Below are positions 44,246 through 56,026 of a stretch of DNA of 64,000 bases, one piece after another. Source of the DNA: Eutypa lata. Lineage: Eukaryota > Ascomycota > Sordariomycetes > Xylariales > Diatrypaceae. The notes under the pieces are model-generated. The model was not told the DNA's origin, made no database searches, and saw only the letters and a list, made by a program, of their open reading frames with translations. Each line of letters starts with the position of its first letter. The first letter of the stretch is position 1. The stretch is from the NCBI GenBank assembly GCA_022661535.1, contig JAKULF010000011.1:434001-498000 (forward strand). The letters are read 5' to 3'. The position numbers were made by a program, and so were the translations under genes.

Positions 44246-45722
44246 ATGACTGAGGTGGTAGGTTATTGTTCATTACCTATAGCGTTGTACTTAGCCGCCA
44301 ATGCTAACAGCTCAGCCAGAACCCTGCTTTCGTGCTGCAATCTATTCAGAATGTTTCGTTTGAGAACCGCGAGGTTCCGAAGCTTCGGGACGAGCATGAC
44401 GTGCGAGTCCACATAGAGCAGACCGGGATTTGCGGCAGCGATGTGCACTACTGGCAACGGGGGCGCATCGGCGACTTTATTCTCAAAAGCCCCATCGTTC
44501 TGGGCCACGAGAGCGCAGGCACAGTCGTGGAGGTCGGTAGGAAGGTGACGAACTTGAAGGTTGGAGACCGCGTCGCCATCGAACCCGGTGTGCCGTGTAG
44601 ACAGTATGTACCTATGCATTGAGACCACAGAATTTGGCTATAGTGGTGGTGGTGAGCTGGAGGTCGAATTTACTGACACATGCCGATCCATACAGCTGTG
44701 ACTACTGCCGCTCCGGTTTCTACAACCTCTGCGCAGACACGGTATTCGCAGCCACTCCACCGTGGGATGGGACTCTCCAGAAGTACTACATTGTCGCGGG
44801 CGATTACTGCTACCCGATACCGCAGCACATGAGCGCAGAGGACGGCGCCCTCGTGGAGCCCGTCGCAGTTGCCGTACAGATCTGCAAAGTGGCGGACCTG
44901 CGAGCCGGGCAGACCGTCCTCGTCTTCGGATGCGGGCCTATTGGTGCGTTGTGCCAGGCCGTAGCGAAGGCGTACGGGGCACGCAAAGTCATCGGCGTCG
45001 ACATTTCGAAGTCGCGCGCGGCCTTCGCCCAATCCTTTGGTGCCGACGGCGTCTACGTTCCGGAACGGTCATCGGCGCCCAGCGCAGACCCGGTGCAGGC
45101 GTCTCGTACGATGGCCGAGACTGTAGTCAAGGAGTTCGGCCTCGGCGAGGGAGCGGACGTCGTCTTGGAATGTACGGGTGCCGAGCCGTGCATTCAGGCT
45201 GGTGTATTTGCGGCTAGGAAAGGGGGGACATAGTAAGCAATCTTCGAAGTTATTTTCTTCTCTTCGTGGCTAGATTCAGTGCTTGAGACTACTAGAAGCC
45301 CCTTTCTCCCGAATATGTCCCGCACCCCACTAGGATATTACCAAAGGGGAAAGATTGCTAACTCTAGATTTTGCAGTGTACAAGCCGGCATGGGAAAAGA
45401 GGTAAGTCATTTAGCCTTCCAGTGGCCTTCTCTCAATTTAGTGTGGAGGTCTAAAGTTTGAAGAACTGTACTGACGATGACACAGGAGGTTGTATTCCCC
45501 ATCACGACGGCATGCATCAGAGCCTTGAACATCAAGGGTTCTATTAGATACACAGCTGGTTGCTACCCCCAGGCTGTTGATCTGGTGGCTTCTGGCAAGA
45601 TCAACCCGCGTGCCTTGATCACACATAGATTCAAATTTGAACAGGCACTCGAGGCGTTCGAGTTGGTAAAGAAGGGGCAAGAAGATACACTCAAGGTTGT
45701 TATCGAAGGTGTAATCCAGTAA
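44246..45722 (+). CDS. xylitol/sorbitol dehydrogenase (zinc-dependent MDR family)
   Basis: Five exons: 44246-44254 (9 nt), 44311-44603, 44696-45232, 45377-45401 (25 nt), 45486-45722; 366 aa. Start MTE-LSQNPAFVLQSI matches fungal xylitol dehydrogenases. Catalytic zinc ligands in GICGSDVHYW and GHES; structural zinc motif C-x2-C-x2-C-x7-C (PCRHCDYCRSGFYNLC) restored across intron 2; Rossmann VFGCGPIGAL and IGVDIS, the Asp indicating NAD+. C-terminal ITHRFKFEQALEAFE. Reaction: polyol + NAD+ to ketose (xylitol to xylulose or sorbitol to fructose). No structural-zinc cysteine is missing. With the transporter, kinase and SDRs nearby it forms the core of a probable polyol utilisation group. Confidence 0.92.
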
Positions 45723-46791
45723 TAGACTGCGATCTGTAGCTATAAAAATAATATGACAGCAACACAAAGCTGATTAAAGTCCATCCTCGTTCTATGTTGC
45801 GCATGGGTTATACCTAAAAGCCTAGTCTGAAGTCATTGCATACCAGGCCAGAAATCATAAATCTTTTTATTCTTATCTGAGGTTTCCTATGGAGCTAAGA
45901 CACATACATTATGTTATAAAATCCTCCAATGAGAAAGTCCACCTAACGAGACAATGCCAGTTCTTCAACGGAACAAAGTTTTGACCCATACGTATGGTAT
46001 ATTAATTCATTAGTAGAAACTGAATAGGATATTTTGGTGTCTTTTCAGTCACGAGATCATAATTTCGTGGTTAACAAATTGAAGCCCAATTTCACCAACA
46101 GCTAGCTATCCTACAAAGAATCCCACATCACTTACTCTATGGGATCGTGCAAATTCATCGAGGCACCTACATTATAGAGCGAAACTAACGCTGTCTCCCC
46201 TAGGACATATACACCGGAATTGAGTGTTGTAGGTAAGTCGTTGCCCAACTATTTGACCTGCATATCCTCCAACTAATATTACATTAGTTTAGCTTCAGTG
46301 AGTAAGCCGTTCTTTTTAGGATATTTGGTAGTCCGAATGATTATCAGCTTGATAGACGTTGATTAAAATGAGATAATTATCATTAAATATGTAGGCATTC
46401 TTCGAATCCAGATATCTTTAACTATTCCTGTGTCATTTGATTTGGCAATGATGTGGAGGGGAGACTGCTCGAGCAAGTGGGTCAAGGTTGACAGTCGTCC
46501 GCTTGCCCCCCTTTTCGCAGTAGTGAGTAGTTATACCGGTGGGGTGATCCGCATCCGACGTAATGTTTCGAAACACACTAGAGGTCGGAGATAGTTACTA
46601 CGTAGGATTCACGATGGTGTCTATCAACATGACCCTCTAATAAAACAATGAACTTACACCATTTTACTAAGAGTGTACGTAGTTAGCTCTATCACCTGTT
46701 ACGATCCCATAAACCACCCCGAATAACTCAACGCAACTACAACAACAAAACCACGTGACCATCCCATTCTAGCTTATCCTCATCCCCCAAA
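45723..46791. other. intergenic region upstream of SDR
   Basis: 1.1 kb with no supportable gene; presumably the promoter of the SDR at 46792. AT-rich. Confidence 0.45.
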
Positions 46792-47827
46792 ATGGTCCTC
46801 GCAGCCCACCCCAACCCAGACGCCCCCGTGCTGTCGCACTTCGACCTCAGCGGCAAGACAGCCCTCGTGACGGGCGGCAGCCGCGGCATCGGCCTCGAAG
46901 TAGCACGGGGCCTATCGGAGGCGGGCGCCAAGGTCGCCTTCACGTACAGCAGCACGGCGGCCGCGGAGGCCGACCGGATCGCGGCCTCGATCAGCGCCGC
47001 CAACGGCGGGCGCGAGGTCAAGGCGTACAAGTGCAATGTGCGGTCGCGCGCCGAGGTGGAGTCGGTGGTCGAGGCCGTGACGGCGGAGTTTGGCGGCGGC
47101 AAGCTGGACGTCGTGGTCGCCAACGCGGGCATCGCGGACCACATCGCCGCCCAGGAGTACCCCGAGGACAAGTTCCGCGAGATGTTCGACGTCAACGTCA
47201 ACGGGGCCTTCTGGACGGCGCAGGCGGCCGCGAAAGTGTTCGAGCGGCAGTTCAAGGCGGGTGGCGACGGGCGGGGGTCCATCGTCTTCACGGCTTCGGT
47301 CAGCGCTACCTTGGTCAACATCCCCCAGAAGCAGGCGGCGTATAATGCTAGCAAGGCCGCCCTCGTGCACTTGTCGAAGAGCTTAGCTGTGGAGTGGGTA
47401 GACTTTACCAGGGTCAACTGCGTTTCGCCAGTGAGTCATCATTCATCTTGCTTAGATTCTTCAGGTCTACAAACCCGTAGCTAACATATATTATTCAGGG
47501 GTTTATCGACACAGACAGTAAGTTTTCGATGCGTGATGGCATAGCATGACCAGTCATTGTTCTGTTAGATGTAGCTTACGAATGCCCCTTTAGTGCTCAC
47601 TACCCACCCCGAGGAGTGGAGAAAGCAGTGGTTCGCCATGATCCCCGGGCGAAGACTCTGCAAAGCATCTGAGCTCAAGGGTTCGTATGTCTATCTGGCT
47701 AGCAATGCTAGCAGTTATATGACAGGTAGGCCACGATGTTAGATATTCATCATAGTATTATCTTTGAAACTGACATGACTCGATAGGAGCCGACTTGATT
47801 ATAGACGGTGGCTATACCTTGCCGTAG
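46792..47827 (+). CDS. short-chain dehydrogenase, sorbose/mannitol dehydrogenase type
   Basis: Four exons: 46792-47430, 47499-47517 (19 nt), 47594-47725, 47787-47827; 276 aa. Motifs: LVTGGSRGIG cofactor loop, TYSSTAAAEA, NVRSRAEV, VVANAG, Ser in FTASVSA, YNASKAAL, NCVSP-GFIDTD across intron 1, and TGADLIIDGGYTLP at the end. Same subfamily as the SDR at 39815-40783 and similar in length, so the two are probably paralogous ketose/polyol reductases on either side of the xylitol dehydrogenase. Exon 1 is very GC-rich. Confidence 0.88.
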
Positions 47828-50800
47828 ATGCCGGTATTTTCAATAGTGCGTATAAGCGCACAAGGGACTTTGGGACATGCCCTCGCTTTTACGTAAGAGG
47901 GTATCAGTGGAGCGAAAGTAAAGAGTTATTGTGTCAAAAATATCCAATTACAAAAGGAAATCAAAGAAGTTGACGTTTGTTACGTGTTACATACAAGGGA
48001 GACATATCAGGTAAATTTCAAATATTAAGAAATAGATGAAAATATCAAGTTATAAAAGAAAGGATTTAAATATAAATATATAACGGTCCGCCAGGCGGGA
48101 ATTAGCAGTTGTAGTCAAAAGGGAAGGTGTAGAATTAAAAGTGTTACGTACGGTTCCAGGAAACTGTCTATAGACAGGTGTGTATAGATCCCTTAGGGAT
48201 CCCTTATGTCAACTAGGCATTCTCCCATTGTGAATACCTTCTAATTATTCTGAAATGTAGGCACCACCTAAGGTGGACCGTAAAATAAGATACGAATAGT
48301 ACTACCCTTTACATATAGAGGCCGCCAGTGGAGCTTGTCTCAGGCGGCATACAATTAGAAGTAGCATCCTAGGAGGATATACTTAGCTATTCGAGTCAGT
48401 TCCATCGTGAGCTATACATTATACGTAGGTCGTCTATATAAATAGGAAAGCCCCCCATCCCTTATTGATCTGTACTTAGCGGCTTCTAACTGCTTGGCTC
48501 TGGTCCGCACATCCCTACCTGTTGACGTCAATATACTCATTTTTATCAACCTCATTGGTACGTGCCTCCTTTTCCAGCGCTGCCATCAATTATTGATTTT
48601 AAGAGGAAGTAGTTAATGACAATGAATGGTTAAAAATAGCATGTAACTTGTCCCAGTGTCCCGTACCCAAACGCTTGGTTTTCGAGTAAATCAACTTAGG
48701 TTCAACCAGGGGGCGGACTATATGTATCTCATAGTATAACTGGTTATTTCAAAATGCATATTAGCCTATAAAAATGCATGGATGTTTGTTAACAGAGTAG
48801 ACTGTTAGTGATGTGACTCCAAGTATAATACCGATAAAAACCGGAATATACAGCTAAGTCTATAAGTAATAGCTATTATAGTATTCAAGGAGGTGAGCGA
48901 CCGAACGGTTTTTTCATCAAAATTTCCCTTCGCTAATATTCACAGTAACTGCCGATATTTAAATCCTTTAATCCTCCAATCCTTCGGTTTCTTGATCGAA
49001 ATGGTGATTTTGCACCAAATCTTCTTTTGTTACTCCACGAATCCACACCTACAGGTAATTATAAAGGTACCTAGCGCCAGGCGCCAGAGACCAGGGGCAA
49101 GGGGCAAGTATGATGCTGTCATTCGGTTGTATACCCTGTCTAACGGCTCGCATCTAGATCCGATTAAAGCTCCCCCGGAAGCTAAAGGAGACCTCCCGAA
49201 TCGGTGAAGAATCGGAACCGAGCTGCGTTAGTCTTCGTCCCTGGACACGTATCTCGCATGGTGTCTATCTGCAGGCGGGTTTTTATTTCCTTACCAGGTT
49301 TATTTATTTATTTATTTTTACCTACAGGGAGCACGGAGCAGACCTTTATCAACCCAGCTTGTCCTTATTATTAACCTAACTGTACAAATATTCATTACCA
49401 ATTTTCTCAATAAACGCGGTTTAAACAGAAACAGAATTCCTCAACCCTTGTATACTGACTTAGAGATGAAATGCCTAGAATATTTGTCTTAATATAAGCT
49501 TTCCCTCATATGTGACTTGATAACGTATGCTATTTTTCTATTGCGATTTGCAGAGCGAGCCAAGAAACTTGAATCGGCCATTCACAGTCGAGCAAATCAG
49601 TATAAAGACCCCAGCACTGGGTGGTGGCTTGACCAGTCTTGGCAACTTTCGACTCGAAAGGTTTATCCAATCAGAAACGAAATCCTTCCCGAGCGAGACT
49701 AAGCACAGTTGTAGTTGATACCCTATGGCCTTCACTATATGAAAATGCAACTCGTCACGCATCTTAACCTGATGGCTTCTAGATCTAAGTTAACCCAACT
49801 ACTCTACATACCTTGAAAATCGACTTCAGCTGTTGCGGCTTCAGAGAAGCTAATAGGCTAGCCGAGATTCCTACAGATGCAGCCCACCGGGTTAATGAGA
49901 TCTGTATCGCTTAAAGCTATTAGACCGGTGGCGTTGTGCTGCAGAAGCGACTGATCAGTGACAGGGTTCGCTCCCTGACCAATAGTATAATTGACAGTTA
50001 CGATTCGTCTGCTTAAGTGCAGAACAGGGATTCCTCTTAACATATACTATAATTTCTCTTATGTAACAACATTTCAAGATGGTTCCTAAAGAGATAGAAA
50101 ACAGAAGGAAAGACAAATCACATATTGATATGTTACAGGGCACGGAACCGGTGATCAAAGACAAATAAATATGAACTCCGTAGCTTAGGTACTGATGAAA
50201 AGGCTGTCTATAAGTCAACTATAACTCCTTGCACATATATTAATTCAAGCCCTGAAACAATTTCAGTGGATCAACATCTATCAGTTGATCGCACCACATG
50301 CCATGCGATTCTGCAGGCACAATGCGACATTCAAGTCACATAGCAAATTTGCATTAATACACAACGTATATATGTAGCTCACGACCAGGAGGTGCTTACC
50401 TACGTTACACGCCATGGCCGCCAGAGACTAAAAGCTGCAAGCTACCTACCTATGTACACCAAGAGGTCAGAAACGCAAGACCATTCTTGTGGGGCTATAT
50501 AAGCTAGCCTTTTTATTAATACCCAGTGAGGCTGCAAGGCGATGTATGTAAGCCCATCCAGATCGTGGGGTGATAGTTTGATCGCGAGAGCATCTCCCCG
50601 GATGGTCACGGGCGCCCACATCTGCGTGTCTCACTCAGCTCAACGGCCGTGACGGCAAACATGGTAGTATAAGGTTCAACGAGGCAGCTAATGCATTAAC
50701 GATCGGCTAAATTGCCATCCCGATTAGCATTGGAACGTCTCTGTACCAAAGTTCATTGCTTGGGTTTTGCATACCCTCCTGCGGGTGCTTGCGACGTGGG

Positions 50801-50910
50801 GCCGAGACACGGTGAATGTGAAAGTGACTATAAAAAGGCCAACGATACCGTCATAAAGGAGTTCACATCGTGGAATATGTAGCCCTTCCTGTGTTTCTCG
50901 CGATCTCATC
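47828..50910. other. gene-poor region
   Basis: 3.1 kb without a supportable gene. Strongly AT-rich around 47940-48110; a short imperfect repeat of GCGCCAG/GGGGCAA units at about 49072-49108. A partial B-box-like hairpin near 49960-49980 lacks a correctly spaced A box. The right end is the laccase promoter. Confidence 0.45.
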
Positions 50911-53094
50911 ATGGCGAATCTCGGCTACCTCTCCTTGGTTCTACTAGCCTATATTGCCAGGCTTGTTGCCTCAGTACCACATTCTTTGCTAGGCCAGTGT
51001 TCATGTGAGAACACCCCAACGTCGCGAGACTGCTGGGGTGATTTCAGCGTAGACACCGACTATTATAATGAGTGGCCAGATACAGGCGTCACAAGAGAGG
51101 TTTGGCCATTACCTCCTATATCACGTCTGCGATGGATGAGGGGCGAATAACTAATACAACAAACTACTTTAGTATTGGCTAGTTGCTGAAAACATCACGC
51201 TAGCCCCGGACGGCTACGAACGTCACGTCCTCGCGTTCAACGGCTCGGTGCCTGGCCCAACCATTGAGGCTGACTGGGGAGATGAGATAATCATTCATGT
51301 CAAGAACAACATGCCAGATAACGGGTTGGTTACACCATTTGCTGCTTAATTGCTTGATATATGGTGTTGACGGGTTGGTAGTACATCTGTCCACTGGCAC
51401 GGTATTCGTCAACTGAATACGAACCCGCATGATGGTCAGGAAATCAAGTCCTAGCCTAGTTTATGAGACTTCTTCAGCTTACTTGTTGAACTAGGTACAC
51501 CTGGACTTGTCCAATGTCCAATTTCACCGGGCGAATCATATACGTATCGTTTCCGAGCTACCCAGTATGGGACATCATGGTATCACTCACATTTCAGCCA
51601 TCAACTCATAAATGGTCTCATGGGGCCAATCGTCATACATGGACCGGCGACTGCAGACTACGACGTTGATGCGGGGCCGATCATGATGATGGACTGGTTC
51701 CATAAAGATGCATGGTATTACTGGGATCTCTATGTGAGGAATGTTGGGTTCCCTCCTCCCGTTGGAGGTAAGTGTTCCCCCGAACGACTATATCTTCGTT
51801 CAATACGCAGCTAGATAACCTGCTTCATCTGAACGTTGATGGCACACTTCCTAGACACAATCTTCGAGTCACCCATACACCTTTTGTAGAAGTAACAGCC
51901 TGATACTAATGTATTTAAACTAAGATAATGGGCTCATCAATGGCCTGAATCCTTACAATTGCAGTCAAGTACCGGACGATCCGAATTGTGTCGGCACTGA
52001 CAGTCGTTTCGAAACGGCATTCAAAAAGGGGAACAAGTATCTACTACGACTAATCGGAGCACAGACCGAGGGCTTCATGAAGTTCACTATTGACGAGCAC
52101 AATCTCACAGTCATAGCCAGCGATTTCGTGCCCATCCAGCCGTACGAGACCAACGCCGTCATCCTCGGGAGCGGCCAAAGATACGACGTCATCGTCGAGG
52201 CGAACCAGGATGCAAACTCGTCGTACTGGATGCGAGCGATCTTCCAGACATCCTGCAATCTCAACAACAACGACATGCGGGATACCATACTCGGCATTGT
52301 TCGGTACGAAGAGGCAGACGCCTTAGAGGATCCCACGACGACCGTGGACCCCTCCATCACCGACTCGTGCAACGACGAGCCGTACGCCAGCCTGGTGCCG
52401 CGGGTATCGCACCAGGTGGGCGCCAGCGCGTCGGAGGAATCCATCCCCGTCGCGTTCTACTTCGAGCTGGACGTGGTCTTCCACTGGACGCTGCACACGA
52501 AGAACCTGATCGTGAACTGGTCCGACCCGACCATCCTGGACATCTACCACGACGCGAACGCCACCTTCCCCGAGGAGAGCAACGTGGTCGTCGTCGACAA
52601 CAGGGACGAGTGGATCTACTGGGTCGTGCAGGACCTCTCCGTCATAGGCGTCTTCCACACGATGCACCTCCACGGCCACGACTTCTACGTCTTGGCGCAG
52701 GGTTCGGGGCCCTACCTGCCCGGGCTGGTGGAGCTCAAGACGGACAACCCGCCTCGGCGAGATACTGTGACTCTGCTTGGTGACGGCTACGCTGTCATTG
52801 CCTTCAAGTCAGACAACCCTGGGTACGTTTTCTCTGAACTGACTGACAGATGCAGGAATCATATACTAGATACAGTAGACTATTACTAATGTTTCTTTGT
52901 CTAGCTCCTGGCTTTTCCACTGCCACTTTGCCTGGCATGCTAGCCAAGGTCTCGCGCTTCAGCTCATCGAGAGAACCGAGGACATCCCGGCTACAATGGA
53001 CAGCGACCTTGTCGGCACGATGGAAGACACATGCAGCGACTGGCAGAGCTGGTATAGTACGTCTAAGTACAAGCAAGACGATTCTGGTATTTAG
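50911..53094 (+). CDS. laccase (secreted multicopper oxidase)
   Basis: Six exons: 50911-51099, 51173-51324, 51382-51434, 51495-51767, 51925-52822, 52905-53094; 584 aa. Signal peptide 1 to about 21. Three cupredoxin domains with all four copper motifs: HWHGI (restored across intron 2), WYHSH, HTMHLHGHDF and HCHFAWHASQGL (restored across intron 5). The C-terminus is DSGI, the tail ascomycete laccases insert toward the trinuclear copper site after maturation. Many N-glycosylation sequons. Oxidises phenolics with reduction of O2 to water; roles include lignin/phenol attack, pigment or detoxification. Coding GC is highest in exon 5. Confidence 0.93.
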
Positions 53095-54132
53095 TTAGTT
53101 AGTTGAAGATGGGTCGAAGTGTGCTTCACGAGCGCGGGCGCATCGTGTTTCCGTGATGTATATAATACTATTAGAAACAGGTAATATCATAACGACTTTT
53201 TGCATTCCCTAAATTTGGTACTTAGCAATCAGCTAGCTGCAGAACTTCCCTTTCCCCCGTTTGGAGATGTTATTTTCGCCCTGTTGAGGGATGAAGCAGG
53301 CAGGATCAAGCATCCCATTGAATAAGAAATATTCGCTGTAATAGAATCATTAATGGTTAAGTGTAAGCTCCTTAACCCTACCTCTCCTCCAACCCGTCAT
53401 TGAACGCCTCGTGATTGTGCCTCTTGCTCACCACTCTTTCGAGGCAGATGGAGTAGAGCATCTCGGACTTGACCACAGCAGACATATCCTTCTACGGCCG
53501 CTTTTTATCACACTAGATCTACGAATCATATGTACCCTCCTTATCAAGTCGAAAACAACTAATTTAATACTGCCAATGCGATGTTTTTCTTGGTAGCTAT
53601 AGTCATCACTCGGAGTGGAAGCGTGAGCAATTCCGAGGGATCGTTGAACAGTTAATCGTGTTAAATCACCTTATCCCCGTAAGATAGATGCTATACCCGC
53701 GTTTATAGTTTTCTGTAGTCAATTTTGGTCCCCGGCGCCTCCTGGGGACGTTGCCAAGGCAAGACCAACCTCGCCAATGAAGCACATTGAATCAATTATG
53801 CATACATTAATTAAGTTCATGATCCTTTCGTTGTGCTGCTATTCGCCTTATAGGCGAAACTCAAAAGCCCACATGTGCACACCTGCTGGTAAATAGAATA
53901 CAATCTGGTATTTCCCTCCCAAACGCCGATGCTATGCCGTAAACCGCAAATGAATGCTTCCATCCCGAGGCAAAATCTAGCATAGGCAGAAGCAATGCCA
54001 CGTGTATGCTTGCCATAAGGCTGCTTGCCTGTCTGCCTGTCTGCCTGTCTGCTGTAGCCGTATTCCAATCTCCGTCCCATCCGTGTGTGTATGCCATACA
54101 TACATCCACACCACTTCCCGTCCATCACGTTA
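53095..54132. other. convergent intergenic region
   Basis: Tail-to-tail spacer between laccase and TAF13. A short CTGT/CTGC run lies at about 54026-54050. No gene seen. Confidence 0.45.
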
Positions 54133-54830
54133 TCACTTCCCGCCATCCTTCTTCCTTTTCTTGCGGGAACCGCCCTTCGTCGTAGAGGTAAGCGCGCTCA
54201 TGACCTCTCCATCGTCGTCACTAAGGCCGAGGAGTTCTTCGTCTGCTGGCGCCGGTGCAGCCCCCGGCGGCCCCGATCCCGCCACGCCCGACCCCGCCGC
54301 ACGCTTCGTCCCTGTCCCCGTTGTCGCCTTCCCGTCCTTGTCCTTCTCCTGGGAGATGAGGTCGTCGTCGTTCTCCTTGAAGAGGTTGCGCATGGTGGCG
54401 ATGTGCTGGCGCTTGTCGATCATGGAGCGCACCTTGCCGAGGTAGGTGGGGCTGCGGCGCAGGGCGAACTCGAAGTCGTCGAACTTGAGCTTCTGGCGCC
54501 CGGCCACCTGCGCGTGCCGGCTCGCCTCGAAGCAGACCCCCTCCAGGAACTCCGTCACGATCTCGTCGAGGACCCGCACCGACTCGGGCAGGGGCGCTTC
54601 GACGTCCCCGTAGGCGAAGAGGAGGCGCGACACTGTGGTTCGAGATCTAGCGGTTAGAACAGATAGACAGATAGATAGATGGATGGATGGCTTGTGTGCT
54701 GTGTTTGCATGACAAACCAAAACCAGAGATTGGTGTTTGTTGGAAAGGAAGGAAGGAAGAAAGTCTTACCATCTTTGGGCTGGAAGGTCTCTTTGCCTAC
54801 GTTCTTTCCTGCGCGGGCTCGAGGCTCCAT
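54133..54830 (-). CDS. TAF13: TFIID subunit TAF13
   Basis: Two exons, 54830-54770 and 54632-54133, phase-1 join (FQPKD-V-SRLLFAYGD), 186 aa. Histone-fold protein: SRLLFAYGDVEAPLPESVRVLDEIVTEF and ASRHAQVAGRQKLKFDDFEFALRR are diagnostic, followed by KVRSMI. In TFIID it pairs with TAF11 to bind TBP in the nucleus. The C-terminal third is a low-complexity Gly/Ala/Pro plus acidic tail ending in a basic RKKRKK stretch (likely nuclear localisation). The intron carries an (ATAG/ATGG)n microsatellite. Divergent from ksh1. Confidence 0.93.
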
Positions 54831-55370
54831 CGCGTGGAGTTGATTTAGGACAGGATATCAGTCTAATAGGCAGGTATGATTCGTAGCCGTGAAATGAACT
54901 AGATGTATCTTAAGAGAATCATCTGTTGAAGTGTTGAATCAATCGTTTTCGCCGCTGAGGATGGATTGCGATGGAGAGGTTCAACGAGGCTGAATGGTGG
55001 AAGTCGCAAATGCTGTGGAACTTTCTGAACCTTTAGCTTGACTTTACCTACAGGCTGACAGGCTACTAGTTAGAGGTACAGCCTTGGGGGTCACAATTTG
55101 GAGTGTGGGGGACTTTTGGGCTAGCCTTCCTACTAACTACCTAGGTAGTTAAAGGTTACACTGAAATGTGACTATGTGGCCTGTGCTTAACTATGTATCG
55201 AGCTGTCCTTTTAGCAGCCACAGTCAGGAGCTGGTCCCTCCAACTTCGTGGCTGGAATCGCAATCGTCACTTTCAAGCTCCCAAGACGTACGAAGTACAA
55301 CATAAAAACATCTCCTCGAATTTCAACACACGACTACCATACACCGGATAGCAGACAGCACGCTACCAAG
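54831..55370. promoter_or_regulatory. divergent promoter, TAF13 / ksh1
   Basis: 540 bp between two housekeeping start codons; no ORF. No specific site identified. Confidence 0.45.
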
Positions 55371-56026
55371 ATGGTGAGTATACTTCGGTCATCAGCTATT
55401 GTGCCAGGAATTGACGAACTAACTCTACGGGTAAATTTAGTCTGCGCTATTCAACTTCCAGTCTCTCCTGCTGGTCATGTACGTCCCATCCCTGCCTGAC
55501 GCCCTCGTTTTCAACCTTTGATTTTTGCCTTTGCGAACCTTCTTTCTAGCTAGCATAGCATTGCATCACTCAACGCCCTCCGGTGAATGCTTTGTTTTTC
55601 TTTCGACCTATCCGTCCCGTCTGCTAACACCGCTACAACAACAACCACAGCCTCCTCCTGATCTGCACATGCGCCTACCTGCACCAGATATTCCCGACGA
55701 TACTAGACCGGAACAAACAAGGGTACGTACGTACGGCCGGCTGGCTGGCTTCAGAGGCAAGAGGCAAAGAAAGAGGCCACGTTCGCCCATCTTTTGGTTA
55801 TTATGTGTTGTTGTTCCCCAAGGCTGACACGGTAGTTCACAGCCTGATGGGCATCTTCTGGAAGGCGGCCCGGGTAGGCGAGAGGCTAAGCCCTTACATA
55901 AGTCTCTGCTGCGTTTTCATGGCGGTTGGTTGCCCCCTTTTCTACTTACCCCCCTTTCATTCGCTCTACCTAGTGTATCATCGGCTCACATGCAAGCCTC
56001 AGGTCTCCGTCTTCATCGGCAACTAG
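55371..56026 (+). CDS. ksh1: KISH/TMEM167 small Golgi membrane protein
   Basis: Five exons: 55371-55373 (the ATG alone), 55441-55478, 55651-55722, 55843-55924, 56003-56026; exactly 72 aa, the same length as animal TMEM167 proteins. The translated pieces read [29 protein letters not shown]...-MGIFWKAARVGERLSPY...-VSVFIGN. N-terminal hydrophobic segment, the LLLICTCAY helix, the invariant GIFWKxARxGERLSPY block and a short hydrophobic end. Family members act in the early secretory pathway (Golgi). None of the exons is long enough to stand out on its own; the gene is identified from the joined product. Confidence 0.92.

Noticed and set aside
46737..47417. 226-codon minus-strand frame
   Set aside because: Antisense to the GC-rich first exon of the SDR at 46792; no motif and starts at a non-homologous position.
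49929..49976. B-box-like hairpin (CAGGGTTCGCTCCCTG) suggesting a second tRNA or SINE
   Set aside because: The only A-box-like sequence is weak and 36 nt away instead of about 44; no acceptor stem.
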